Virus record (IMG/VR): IMGVR_UViG_3300042455_000193
Coordinates: 1-60,024 of that record
Strand: one strand, 5' to 3'
DNA: 60,024 nucleotides
DNA from: a virus
In this document: piece by piece, positions 18,101 to 25,516 of the stretch
Numbering within the stretch: the first letter of the stretch is position 1
Layout: every line of letters starts with the position of its first letter
Program-made: the position numbers and the translations under genes
The notes under the pieces: generated by a model
Seen by the model: only the letters and a program-made list of their open reading frames with translations
The model's database searches: none
What the model was told of the DNA's origin: nothing

Positions 18101-18610
18101 CAGCAATCCAGAGTCATCTGCTGCTTGGCGCTTTTTAATGTCTTGGTTAAATTGCTGTAACGCTAATGCTTGATCTGGTGATCTAGCTGCCGCAGCTCTA
18201 GCAGAATCTACTACCGCACTCCTAGCATCAATCGCTGTAGCGCCAGCGGAGAACAAGCTACCAGCCGTGTCTTGAACACCACCTGCGATAGATTTTCCAA
18301 GACCAGTAAAGAAGCCTTCTTCTTTGGGTTTAACTGGCTGAACTGGCACTGGTTCTTTTGTGTAACTATCCATCCAAGAGAAATCTCTCTCAGGTCCCGG
18401 CTGAAATCCTTCCAGTAAATTTCTTGATCTTTGCTGGGTTGGAGGATTTTGCGGAGGAGGAGTTACATCTTGAGGCTGCGGAATGGCTTGTGCGTTCTCC
18501 CCCAAATTCGGCACAGCTGTCGCCATAAAGTCATCAATGTAATTGATCTTTTTGCCTCTTCGAATTGCAGTCTTTGCTGTGTCTGAATCGAGGTAAAACG
18601 GATTAGCCAT
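9155..18610 (-). CDS. Giant polyvalent virion protein with zincin-like motifs
   Basis: 3,151 residues, the last late gene. Order: a Pro-rich N-terminus; a Gly/Ala-rich hydrophobic stretch (~195-235, GAGAAGGAAGFALGGPIGAV); a zincin-like GHEVWHQLE (~817); a conserved module at ~995-1080 (GRGSDRSST, SAEGNRSGRVAPDF, GATIVTDKASDRSRDFNVGE) typical of large phage polyvalent proteins; a second metallopeptidase-like LFHEIYGHLGN (~1990); and a C-terminal LPD38-like region (from ~2560, YNPLWITVNFARDVQTLFF). Such proteins are thought to be packaged in the capsid and delivered to the host as multi-enzyme effectors. It directly follows two smaller internal-protein candidates. Confidence 0.85.
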   Translation of the reverse strand: MANPFYLDSDTAKTAIRRGKKINYIDDFMATAVPNLGENAQAIPQPQDVTPPPQNPPTQQRSRNLLEGFQPGPERDFSWMDSYTKEPVPVQPVKPKEEGFFTGLGKSIAGGVQDTAGSLFSAGATAIDARSAVVDSARAAAARSPDQALALQQFNQDIKKRQAADDSGLLAGIKNVAGAVYDNPEGAFQMVVSQLPNTAVSLGAGAAGGAAGFALGGPIGAVAGFITGLFSANTALEIGGKAQKAASDGNFSDAERYEAIQQGVVKGGVITAVDVATLGASKWILGTANRAVEAATVRTLESAGYDATKLATSIKQSQVEALKATANQGREASTAALEKATFEAMVREGVTDPKLVSAIRNAQTTALEGVNTIARKAGRGTAAVGLETVGEGLGEYLGELAATGEASPTEAVLEALAGLSMSVTELGGLAKLEKPGQLTQATNVAELRGLDPRGNIQSTKEELNQDITRLEDANLLRATVDIEGAFKRDADQGTRKTLDMMTALYDQASDDEAGTATKQSLDRVASRVGLSEAFNSLKGNMVAINEGYSILSDAPQLGEDFLTSAEVYGNTLPPMGRVKFPPKPQRTQEDIDAENEAMWDAQGATTERPQTDLTDTADGVLQPNLTSASFDQSQIDAAQDLADVGFDQPQVDINQDKASTPQSSGVQIGLSPQIDNTQIFQQSTPDATASNVGGSPENLPPTGSQANTSTGFEQQTTPLVINAPENRAGNVGTAPQDVIAFHLTESNTRKGKEGVAPAEIQMTEVPPFLQKIADAFGVQLNGYTTEKSTVKGFSDNNSNNIYINTAALSKVDGMFILGHEVWHQLENRNKALADELSASIVGYLKGNAYARYAKKLSDLGYSKNDIDSEITGDILGLMFNDGRFWQMVGQKNPNLLEAVRIAIDSILAKMKEMFGRADGLQKQLTDVETVRDLLSSVAAELAQQKGNSGDQTASFMEDSEASSGQPAGIRLPITSQYTAKDQLKADKATKFIGRGSDRSSTTAYAKAFGNKANVGSYSSNDTVFISAEGNRSGRVAPDFVEIQKAIDAGATIVTDKASDRSRDFNVGEREVAKYLSENGYNETVDGTWDKAEIVEDRMAEVNRLRKEGKTDQASKLKQQIEADAKTVRQANIDQEENDNETFRANDPLVQVESLLSQGNVGQASKVFRENKLFETRGIDFSSLMKKAKAAPKKAMIGTGRGKQLDELTKDKPVKEAPAPAEKRVVYSEPVEELRRKFNGIIGQTTQTAYFTNTRKLLEKQINDLYGKLSALNTMVVKNSDGTQSVFKLQDESDENAGMWGYSDLNAYDRSADGFVYDKPSTKQELLGRLRQLNEELELIRGKSAASKAALFKRGAARMADTMMGLSKEAIIAGSNREEVNELLSNYMQMLTALAVTESEARQNRLARSKFNSEGFKESTATEAEIQNEIQEQLNAAQDAANQTPPMTEEEALGKLIQDVRSNTISVADASQAIDQAAKEGDITNKANVVKRFLAGLVGDLPNLVGTQYDRRLSQITSWASAASRDGLLRFDDFIDVFSMQGVDIPFAITQNTHVALRQRFTDYLAQAGTGYANRDAWMRSMDSVINFNPGLLKNGTFTDSEVAGYQAWKEATQNVAKRRKIGDRESNTLEDAFPHLLFLDHTLNEMRNPSTMPEREQIILSKTIPNLVDAYFGDVAYAMHFRPDLRTQVLDILSEAEQKEFETWIDNKRKAVNTEVNLSARVPFIKELLGMRFMDDATFGQFRNQIIRSQLSDLRDITDAANAVNQIAMTGVDPTTGEIFERGTVQAEQILSDHIDSLVMNGLMEDVVNTSTGNTMSQYGAKLREDMGFGETREDTLDQIRDTRAEERDAAGESPTISIEDFERSSGRQENTDDLSTDELYNIGEEVDVQDMTTREDDAPLRRGMFSGVLTNELVNTYVAKITSKWKNAPQIVVLNSHFQLPAALRDQVTGMLTEGMGAKGLFDSATGVTYLFADYLTGEADTQFTLFHEIYGHLGNRAFQGADFDQFLLNMYNSNEVVRRTVDAAVAKGGVTKLQAIDEVLADMAADGVEVSAATEWIGKTIAGLRSIGFNFLADFLGKMTSAELAYSLKMAKQHVDNGGGYSPLKGAPRDIRLAEGKLPYELFATKGGNTTGYARYDPLNDTWYLFSNKNGDIRQRSFVNTFDNYDQLQQFMRRLGTVEQRVRSGFFRDNKIPADYVAFEKSREVSRLRGYWNAAVNKLQNQYAPVFRIVEQMEKIGRVSDQLDLRKDLRLYERQTAVMVEDANKEFVTPIMNLLKEARKQKGKQGYASEDGTIQAATIDEMLNLFLVAQTAEERNLQINRINPTSLKGSGMDTLIAREILDFVSQQSYAKQFNEIGKLLDAMSDKKINNEIATGLITKKDGEARRSAYAHYRNLSGINKEVDEDFMDDPSLNMSTKFLNKARDKRALGRSDIAQEVLARTILGYEASIIRGQKNLVSLKVLAFFETNYDPNFVSINEQSKIKKIGEDGFVQIIDNEQYIRQPDVMVARLRGIPITIRFKDTGAGSIVESLYGTNPVAQNRLLHAIGQITRFTGQLITTYNPLWITVNFARDVQTLFFNSAVNGEVKTATAGQMMKELVPFMGVALHMAIMDMQPSTAAGKAAQKTLLAISRGTRLLATATTGKADRDRMAIYNEARSAGALTSFINRKDLEQQSLMIHEALHGTSTLSKMHGMLKFMELLTIPMEMAPRLAAYSALTKNGSTPRQAADYAGRVTVDFNMRGNNEAVRALYLFFNPAVQGTAQMVELARNNKGRFAALAGSLTAMGFIVGTMTRAAGDDEDDEYKKKHGKNVVDDIPIYKRATSIIVAPNERWGAIPLPYGWNAFYAAGVFMSDSVNGPVPLTTTAKRIMQAFFEAFSPVGGSGFDLTKVASEPYKQALAVLMPTIGVTPYQYEVNKNRFGGPIYPELTGPDQEGRSDVNKAFASVNPISKDFTVWLQRVTGGDRFNQKGADISPALIDHLIQGYTPGVANELYRYLGNETRKARGMDVPREKEPLADRFSAYPSESADAQSFRRVFKEATALYNDAIKYEIDDPRRKAIMAEHPELGQTVAILKSVEQSIKNMRRPSYKAEEQVDVLVRAGKTKEAEAMRKQVINYQNIEKEAERRLYAQATKAFTRSKFEGVAVSNE

Positions 18611-20158
18611 TTATTGCACCTCTTGCCCGACTCCGCTAGTCGGTTTAGGAGTAATCGTAGATTTCTGGTTAATTGGTAAAGGCAGCATCACACCATCCTT
18701 TGTCATCACAAGAATTCCAGCGTTTGTTTGTTTTTCTAATCTATTACCTTTTGCATCAGTTCTGAAGTTATTGTTGTTGCTCCAGAAACTGCTTGCGCCG
18801 GGAGTAGATGGTTCAAGATAAGGCGAATATTTTTTAACTGTAAACGGATCAATATTGTTATTACCCAAACTGATATTTAGGTTTCCAATGTATTGATTGT
18901 TTGCGTAGGATGCCTCAATCTCGCTGTATCGCTTCTGCTTCAACTCTGGACTAATAGTTAAGTTAGCATCTTGACCCGACAACCAAGCGTTGTAATCACG
19001 ATTGATCATACTTTTTAATCCGTCTTGATACAGCGATCTATCTTTTTGTTCTGCCTTGTCACCCAACTGGTCAGAACGTATTTGCCTATCTAGCGCAGTT
19101 CTTGCATTAGCTGATTGGGTGCTGAAAACACTCGCATCATTTTGTCTAATACTATTACCAAAGCGATAGTCGTTATCTATAACTTCTTTAAGGCTTACGG
19201 TCTCAGCTAAAAGACGACGGGGATCCAGCGTCATCTTGCTACCATCTTTCAAAGTTACTTCTAGACCATCGTAAAAATCTTTAGTCTTTAATGCGGCTCC
19301 GGGAACAACGTTTTCAATTTTTATCTTCTTCATTGATTGCACATTGTCGCCAAACCGCTGGTCACCGCTTTCATCAAAAGCAGATTGCGCACCTTTAAAG
19401 TCTCCAGCCAATCCACGCTGAATAGCTACACCCACACCTTCGGCTTGCATCTTCCTGATCTTATCGACTTGATTCATCAAGTCTGAAGATGTTGCCTTGC
19501 CTCGAGCAAAGTCAATCATGCTAAAAGCACCAAGCATTTCTTGAAACTCTTTAGGTGTTGCGCCAAAGATATTTTGTGTGAGCGTTGTTGCTTTCTGTGG
19601 ATCATTCTCAGAAAGAACTTGCAGTGGGCTAATACGCTCTGGAGCCATAGCATCTGGTTGTTCTACGTTAGCAGAAGTACTAATTGCTTGAGTTCGCTTT
19701 GGAACTTTTAATCCACCGGGTGTGCCATTTGCAAAAGACTTAACAGCACCTCCATCAACATACCTGTCAAAATCTTCTGGATCTGCCGGATCAGCCAAGC
19801 TGTAATCAGCTTTGAATCCGTAGTCTGGTGAAGCGAAATTCTTTGGATTAAATGTAGGTCCGCTTTGAGCGCCGAGTTTATTGGTATTCCTATTCAACAG
19901 CTGTTGAATTCTTGGGATGTACGATCTAGTGAGATCGTTTGCTAAAGTAACACCCTCTGTTTCGGCTCCAATTTTCAGACCAGCTGCATCAGCCTGTCTT
20001 GCTAATGCGGCTTTGTATGGCGCATTGGCGGTGATCTCATCACGCTGAAGTTTAATAGCCTCTTCCCTATACTTCTTCGTCTCCTCCGCTTGCTTACGCT
20101 GTTCCGCCAATTGGCGTGATTGCATGTAACCACTTGTGAAATCATATGGATTAGCCAT
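18611..20158 (-). CDS. Putative internal virion protein
   Basis: 515 residues, mostly helical and Gln/Lys/Glu-rich (SRQLAEQRKQAEETKKYREE near the N-terminus), with a disordered C-terminus. No family recognised with confidence. The position between the 343-residue protein and the giant protein is where podoviruses encode ejected core proteins. Like the giant protein it begins MANP. It ends one base before the next gene and overlaps the previous one by a base. Confidence 0.7.
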   Translation of the reverse strand: MANPYDFTSGYMQSRQLAEQRKQAEETKKYREEAIKLQRDEITANAPYKAALARQADAAGLKIGAETEGVTLANDLTRSYIPRIQQLLNRNTNKLGAQSGPTFNPKNFASPDYGFKADYSLADPADPEDFDRYVDGGAVKSFANGTPGGLKVPKRTQAISTSANVEQPDAMAPERISPLQVLSENDPQKATTLTQNIFGATPKEFQEMLGAFSMIDFARGKATSSDLMNQVDKIRKMQAEGVGVAIQRGLAGDFKGAQSAFDESGDQRFGDNVQSMKKIKIENVVPGAALKTKDFYDGLEVTLKDGSKMTLDPRRLLAETVSLKEVIDNDYRFGNSIRQNDASVFSTQSANARTALDRQIRSDQLGDKAEQKDRSLYQDGLKSMINRDYNAWLSGQDANLTISPELKQKRYSEIEASYANNQYIGNLNISLGNNNIDPFTVKKYSPYLEPSTPGASSFWSNNNNFRTDAKGNRLEKQTNAGILVMTKDGVMLPLPINQKSTITPKPTSGVGQEVQ

Positions 20159-21189
20159 TACCGTCCCCCAATTCCGTATTTACGTTTCTGTTCTGCTGCT
20201 GGCATGTGATACTTATCTAACAACTTGTCAAAGAACTCAATGCCTTTGCGGTCAACCACATCTTTTGGTATCACATACTCGCCATTGGATAACATGGCAG
20301 GGATGGAGTCAGAGATTCCTGTGCCGGGTCCTCTTACAGCGCCGCCGGATCTGATATCGCCTCCGTCTGCCCGACCACCACCACCCATAAAAGCACCAGC
20401 AGCGTTCATGATTGCGGCAGTCTGCATTCCTTGTGTTTGGAAATTTGCAAACTGATTCTGGAAGCCCATGTTCAAGTTATTAGCCGCAGAGTTATTCGCA
20501 TTCATTGCGGTGCTGTAATACTGCCCCGGAATCATTGCGCCTTGATTGATCGTGCCCTGCGTTTGATTCATCGAGCTGTTAGCGCCAGCTAAGTTGCCGC
20601 CAGCCAGCTGACTGCTTCCTTGAGATGCGCCGGGGTATCCGCGCCCCACAGAAGCGGCATTGGTTAGCGCTCCACGCTTCATTTGATCTGCGGTTAGGTA
20701 GGCGTTAGTCTGAGCGTTTGCAAGCCCCAGAGCTTGATCTGTTGCGAGTCTTCCTACGGTTGCAGCAAATGCACCTGAGTCTGGTCTTACGCCCATACGG
20801 CTGAGAGATCGCATCCCCTGACCACGAGCGTTTTCAAAACCGTAATTAACGTCAGTGCCAGCTCTCGCTGCTAAGTCTCTGGCGTACTGACCGGTGTTGA
20901 AGTTCATCGCGTCTCTTGCGATAGCTTGCTCTACCGGACGGAACGTTTGCTTGGCGTAGTTAAAGTAATCATCTGAACGAGCTGACTCTTTTTCTGCCAA
21001 TCCTAACTGGCGGTTCATGATTCCTTCAGAGGAATCCAGTAGTCGCTTACGATCTGCATTGTTAATTGCCGCTTGCTCTCGCGCAAACGCCATGCTCTCT
21101 GCTGAAATTTCTTTATTTGCTTCAGCTATGGGCTTGTAGTCAGGAGTAGCTGGTGCTTTCCCGAACAGTAGGTCTCTTACGAAGCTCAT
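20158..21189 (-). CDS. Putative internal virion protein with SDSIPAMLSNGEYVIP motif
   Basis: 343 residues. An N-terminal helical part (AEANKEISAESMAFAREQAA) is followed by a low-complexity Gly/Ala/Asn/Gln-rich middle. The C-terminal GPGTGISDSIPAMLSNGEYV recurs at the C-terminus of many podoviral internal and tail proteins. In this setting it probably belongs to the ejected core. It overlaps the upstream GNAT-like gene by four bases (ATGA). Confidence 0.75.
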   Translation of the reverse strand: MSFVRDLLFGKAPATPDYKPIAEANKEISAESMAFAREQAAINNADRKRLLDSSEGIMNRQLGLAEKESARSDDYFNYAKQTFRPVEQAIARDAMNFNTGQYARDLAARAGTDVNYGFENARGQGMRSLSRMGVRPDSGAFAATVGRLATDQALGLANAQTNAYLTADQMKRGALTNAASVGRGYPGASQGSSQLAGGNLAGANSSMNQTQGTINQGAMIPGQYYSTAMNANNSAANNLNMGFQNQFANFQTQGMQTAAIMNAAGAFMGGGGRADGGDIRSGGAVRGPGTGISDSIPAMLSNGEYVIPKDVVDRKGIEFFDKLLDKYHMPAAEQKRKYGIGGR

Positions 21190-21590
21190 GTCAACTCCTT
21201 CGGTGATATCTCATAGGTATTCATACCGTCTTTACTTTCTACGAAACGGAAACTGGTTGCGTCTAACAGCCTTATGGCTGAGTAGTTATTGCTAGAAATG
21301 CAAACAATCAATGGGTTGTAGTGAGAAAACGCCCACGACAAAGTCGGCTTTAATAAAAAAGCCCACAATCCTTTGTGTTGTTTAGTTACGGCAAGGTGTA
21401 GCTTGTTGCCGATTAGTACAGCGCCCCCGATATCTTTGTCATCATGTTGGTAACCAACTGATGGAAGCTCGGTAAGTTTGCTTAAATAGGTCTGTCTTGA
21501 AAAAGTAGGGGAGACAAAGTATCCTGAGTCAACCCCATCCATTTCTGCCTGAAGATAGACTTCAGGGTTGAGTTGTTTTATCAACCTCAT
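21186..21590 (-). CDS. GNAT-like protein (podoviral internal protein region)
   Basis: 134 residues. GGAVLIGNKLHLAVTKQH, then LWAFLLKPTLSWAF, then SSNNYSAIRLLDATSFRFVE, follows the beta-alpha layout and N-x-x-A-I-R-L...x-F end of GNAT-type acetyltransferase folds. Similar proteins occupy the T7 gp13-like position ahead of core proteins. The acetyl-CoA P-loop is poorly conserved (KQHKGLW), so catalysis is doubtful. GAGGGTG lies ahead of the ATG. A perfect TTAGC-N3-GCTAA site is 29 bases upstream. Confidence 0.7.
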   Translation of the reverse strand: MRLIKQLNPEVYLQAEMDGVDSGYFVSPTFSRQTYLSKLTELPSVGYQHDDKDIGGAVLIGNKLHLAVTKQHKGLWAFLLKPTLSWAFSHYNPLIVCISSNNYSAIRLLDATSFRFVESKDGMNTYEISPKELT

Positions 21591-21619
21591 GCACCCTCAC
21601 AAGCGCAACTAAGCGTAAA

Positions 21620-21632
21620 TTAGCAATGCTAA
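21620..21632 (-). promoter_or_regulatory. Operator-like palindrome TTAGC-AAT-GCTAA
   Basis: A perfect 5+5 palindrome in the only gap (51 bp) between the tail assembly gene and the GNAT-like gene. It is the best copy of the recurring motif and suggests a separate, regulated promoter for the internal-protein operon. Confidence 0.65.
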
Positions 21633-21641
21633 TATTATGAC

Positions 21642-22148
21642 TTATTGTGGCGGTGTGGGCCAGTTAATTTGAGTGGGATAACCTGCTTGTTCAGTGATGT
21701 CACGCAATGCTTGGCGGTACGTCGCCCATGAATCTTTTGTGGCTAAAGGTACGTCGGGTAACTGCGTCCAGTCAGAAGCAACAAGAAAGCGATTTCTTCG
21801 TTCCTTTGCTTTGGTTTCTAATGCGGGAATGTCGGGGATCCACTCCTTAGTTACATAGTCAAAGATGTAGTTGGCGGCAGGTGGAAAGCTAGTTGTAATA
21901 GCGCCATCAGCAACTTCAACCCAAGGAGATGTTCGCATATCGTCGGGCTGGTCTGAGACTTCATACTTTTTGGTGTCCGAGTTAAACCAAGTCGTACCAC
22001 GGTAGTCGGCAGTAAGTACCCATTCCGAGTCATTCCATTTGGGGCGCAGCTTACCTTGAGCTTCGGGAGGTTCTACCGAAACACCAGCAGAAGAATCAAC
22101 ATAGATTGTCCCGCTGTAGAAATTGTGATCGTCGTATGTGTATTTCAT
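21642..22148 (-). CDS. Tail fibre assembly/chaperone-like protein
   Basis: 168 residues. The C-terminal ERRNRFLVASDWTQLPDVPL, then ATYRQALRDITEQAGYPTQI and NWPTPPQ, is the standard C-terminal signature of phage tail-assembly chaperone-like proteins encoded after fibre genes. The N-terminal part (YDDHNFYSGTIYVD) is beta-rich. It overlaps the J-like gene's stop by four bases and probably helps fold or assemble that tail protein. Confidence 0.82.
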   Translation of the reverse strand: MKYTYDDHNFYSGTIYVDSSAGVSVEPPEAQGKLRPKWNDSEWVLTADYRGTTWFNSDTKKYEVSDQPDDMRTSPWVEVADGAITTSFPPAANYIFDYVTKEWIPDIPALETKAKERRNRFLVASDWTQLPDVPLATKDSWATYRQALRDITEQAGYPTQINWPTPPQ

Positions 22149-25100
22149 GCTCGGTTAAGTATCCATCGTACTTGCGTGGGAACTGTGATGTAGGTAAAAG
22201 TGCTTGATACATTTGTAATGATGTACTCCCGCAAATAAATAAAAACACGGTTATCGTCAGTGGTTGTAGTTCCACCGACTGAGTAACGTCTGTTTACAAT
22301 GACTTCTGCGACAACAGTAATATTGAATTGTCCATCCCCACCAGAATAGTTCGCTGAAGACAAAGGCTGCGCACTGCAAGAAAACGGCTGCCTAAGAACG
22401 ACGGCTAAAGGGAACGCCGAAAAATATTCATCAGTTATGCTTGTTGGTACTACACGGTTAATACTGACAATCTGAGTTGTTCCGACCGGAAGTGGAGTGT
22501 CGATGGTGTAGTTGCCCTCACCATCGTTCATGGTAGTACTGGTATACCCCAACAATGTCTTAGATGGCAGATCAATAACGCCACTTTCCAAAACACTACG
22601 GCGAGCAACGTTCATGCTGTCAGCAGTCAAAGAGGTTGCAGTTATTGTCCCCGAAAAAGATCCAGAAGTACCATATACAGTTCCTCTGAAGGTCGCGCCA
22701 CTAAATTCAGCAGATCCAGCTTTATCAATTTGCCATCCAGATACACCGGGTGAATAATTCGTCGACTGAATGAACTGACCAATGTATGCATTGGTAATTA
22801 CGCCAGTGTTAATATAAGTTCCAATATTTGTTGATGTAATTGGATTAGCACTTCTTAAAACTGTGCTGTCTAGTCCACTTATTGTGACAGTTCCTCCACC
22901 AGCGCCACTCAAGACACCTGCAGCACTAATTGAAATTTCACTGTTTGCAACCTTTGTATTTACTCCAGTACCAATTCCAGTTATTGCTCCGTTGGTAATA
23001 GTAATCTGTGAATTAGCTACAGCAGTCCCACTGCCAGTCGAAATTCCTTTGATAGTTCCATCTGCATCTAGGAAAGTATCATTCGCAGCTATAAACCAAG
23101 ATCCAGCCACCTTCTGGTAAAGCTGCTTAGTATCAGTTGCAAGAAACAAATCACCGTCTGAACCCGCCGGTCTATTTGCAAACAAACCTCTGCCGAAAAC
23201 ATTCTTTGTTGCATCCAGCGCGCCGCTATATCCAAGACCTGTAATAGTTACGGTTCCTCCACCAGCGCCACTTAGTGTGCCGTTTGAAGCAAGCGTAATT
23301 AAACCGTTAGCAACAGCAGTTCCATTTCCAGTTCCAATTCCATTAAGAACGCCGTTTGTAATGGTGATCGAGCTATTAGCTACAGCTGTACCAGCACCTG
23401 TCGAAACACCTTTAATAGTTCCATCGCTATCAACAAATGTTTTGTTTGCCGACAAAACCCAGCTACCAGCAATTTTTTGATACAGCTGATTTGTATCATT
23501 TGCAAAGTACACATCACCATCTAAACCACTTGGTATGCTGGCAATGGGTCCTTGTGTAAATACATTACGTGTTGCGTTTAATGCGCCGCTGTATCCAAGA
23601 CCACTGATAGTTACTTGACCACCGCCAGCTCCACTTAAGGTTCCGTTTGCAGCAAGACTTATCCTACTGTTTGCAACTACAGTTCCGCTACCTGCGGAAG
23701 TACCATTTATTGCGCCGTTGGCATCAACAGAAGTATTGTTTGCTGCCAGTACCCATGCGCCATCTACCTTTTGATAAAGTTGAAATGAGTCTGTTGAATA
23801 AAATAAATCACCATCACTGCCAACTGGTCTACTTGCAAAACCACCCTGACTAAATACATTCTTCGTTGCGTTATCTGCGGGTCTACCTGTTCCTGTAACT
23901 CCAGTCCACAGTGATGTTTGACCAAGAGACGCACCGTCAGTTAATTGATTGGTGTTTGTTGTGTAGTTAGCACCGGTATTCCATGCACCTGAAGTGCGAG
24001 CCTTGATGACATATGGATTAGCACTAGTATCTACCCAGATATCTCCATTTACTGGAGAGCTTGGCTCTGTTGCGCTGAAGGTGACTATGTTTCTTGTTGC
24101 ATCACTTGGTGGCTTTGTCCCATCCAAAGCTGAGTAACTAACAGAGTTCTGACCAGCAAGAGTACCAAGCCCACTGATTCTTGATGTGCTTAAAGATGTG
24201 CCAGCACTAAAGATTACATTACCCGCTGAATCTTTGATGCTCAAACCACGGGTATCAATTTGGTCTGCGGAAATTGAGCCAGACACCAATAGGTTTCCAT
24301 TGATGGAAACACCCATTGTTGCCCACGCTGAACCAGACCAATACTTTGTTTGTATGAATGCGGGAGGAGTTTGACCGGAAGTAATTGTGACAGTGTCACC
24401 AATTACCAAATGATTGTTTGTTGTGGCGCTATCGGCTTTTCCAAGCGCAGCCCATACAGCTTGTCTTGCGCTTGTATCACTCCACGCTGCAGCAGTAACT
24501 GCAAGGTTTAACGAACCTCGCAACCCATCTAAAATTACTTTTCCGCCAGCATCAATCTTTGTTGTCCCTTTGATATACACATTTGAGTTCATGTATATAC
24601 CATCCGTGTCTACGCCGAACGGGATGATGTTATTGTCTGGAGTGTTTGTCGCTCCACCAACATAGTTAGGAGAGACAATGGCAAACTTGTCTGCCGCAAT
24701 AATAAATGCTGAAGATGGAACACCATCAACTTCTGTGGCAGAAATTCCAAAACCAGCGATAGCTCCACCGGCTTTTACCTTGATAGAGTATTGCGCCCGG
24801 AGACCAGTTATTCGTTCAGCCTGTGTTGTTAAAGTCTGCTCTAGCTGCGCTCTGCCTGTACCGCCATCTTGGTAATAGTTTCCAAGGCTAGATACTAAAG
24901 TTGTTACCTTACCGGCTGATGCGGAATCTCTGTTAACACTTGCAAAAGATACCTCGCGGATTGCCGCCTGTGCATTGTCAATGCTTGCCGTCAAAGTCTG
25001 GGTGCTTATTGCCAGTGACCTGTCAACTTCTTGTATTCGCTGGTCAACACGCTGGATGTCAGCGCCTCGGTTTTTTGCCTCTTCCGCTAAGTCGCTGATC

Positions 25101-25516
25101 AAAATGTCAACAACCTCTTGTGGCACACCTTTGTAAGAAGAAGCTTTGCCTATTTCTGAGAATATGTCTTGATAGACTTGTGTGGCTTTGATCTTTTTGT
25201 CGAACTGATCAATCATCATAGTCGACAAGTTTGGCGACATCAATGTAACGCCAGTCACGCCGCTTGAGTCAATGCTTTTGATGTACGTTTGTCCACCAGA
25301 GTTAACAGCAATCAATCCGACGTTATACAAATCACGCCAAGTAACAACTTGATCGTATTTAGATCCTCGTCTACCTTCCCGAATCTCAACAATCTCTTTA
25401 ATTGTCTCAACTACATTTCGTAGCTGATTGACATCAGAAGTAGGTGCGGCAAGACCCGGAAGTTTGACACCGTCACCAACTGGTGGATTCTTTTCATTAT
25501 CAATTGGCGTACTCAT
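22145..25516 (-). CDS. J-like tail protein with DUF1983-type region and repeats
   Basis: 1,123 residues. Residues ~95-285 (VDQRIQEVDRSLAISTQTLT...KVKAGGAIAGFGISATE) resemble the DUF1983 region of lambda J-type tip proteins. A central part follows, with three copies of a ~75-residue unit (e.g. GSDGDLFLATDTKQLYQKV, then SGAGGGTVTISGLGYSGALD), and a beta-rich C-terminus. J-type proteins belong to long-tailed phages, so the region appears borrowed into a podovirus context. Likely role: distal tail or fibre, host recognition. Confidence 0.75.
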   Translation of the reverse strand: MSTPIDNEKNPPVGDGVKLPGLAAPTSDVNQLRNVVETIKEIVEIREGRRGSKYDQVVTWRDLYNVGLIAVNSGGQTYIKSIDSSGVTGVTLMSPNLSTMMIDQFDKKIKATQVYQDIFSEIGKASSYKGVPQEVVDILISDLAEEAKNRGADIQRVDQRIQEVDRSLAISTQTLTASIDNAQAAIREVSFASVNRDSASAGKVTTLVSSLGNYYQDGGTGRAQLEQTLTTQAERITGLRAQYSIKVKAGGAIAGFGISATEVDGVPSSAFIIAADKFAIVSPNYVGGATNTPDNNIIPFGVDTDGIYMNSNVYIKGTTKIDAGGKVILDGLRGSLNLAVTAAAWSDTSARQAVWAALGKADSATTNNHLVIGDTVTITSGQTPPAFIQTKYWSGSAWATMGVSINGNLLVSGSISADQIDTRGLSIKDSAGNVIFSAGTSLSTSRISGLGTLAGQNSVSYSALDGTKPPSDATRNIVTFSATEPSSPVNGDIWVDTSANPYVIKARTSGAWNTGANYTTNTNQLTDGASLGQTSLWTGVTGTGRPADNATKNVFSQGGFASRPVGSDGDLFYSTDSFQLYQKVDGAWVLAANNTSVDANGAINGTSAGSGTVVANSRISLAANGTLSGAGGGQVTISGLGYSGALNATRNVFTQGPIASIPSGLDGDVYFANDTNQLYQKIAGSWVLSANKTFVDSDGTIKGVSTGAGTAVANSSITITNGVLNGIGTGNGTAVANGLITLASNGTLSGAGGGTVTITGLGYSGALDATKNVFGRGLFANRPAGSDGDLFLATDTKQLYQKVAGSWFIAANDTFLDADGTIKGISTGSGTAVANSQITITNGAITGIGTGVNTKVANSEISISAAGVLSGAGGGTVTISGLDSTVLRSANPITSTNIGTYINTGVITNAYIGQFIQSTNYSPGVSGWQIDKAGSAEFSGATFRGTVYGTSGSFSGTITATSLTADSMNVARRSVLESGVIDLPSKTLLGYTSTTMNDGEGNYTIDTPLPVGTTQIVSINRVVPTSITDEYFSAFPLAVVLRQPFSCSAQPLSSANYSGGDGQFNITVVAEVIVNRRYSVGGTTTTDDNRVFIYLREYIITNVSSTFTYITVPTQVRWILNRA

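Noticed and set aside
9155-18610. Tape-measure protein
   Set aside because: No tail assembly chaperone pair or frameshift site nearby, and domain content (zincin motifs, LPD38-like) fits an internal polyvalent protein.
22863-23853. Regularly repeated DNA that could suggest a CRISPR array
   Set aside because: Repeats are long (about 230 bp), in frame and encode protein repeats of the J-like gene.
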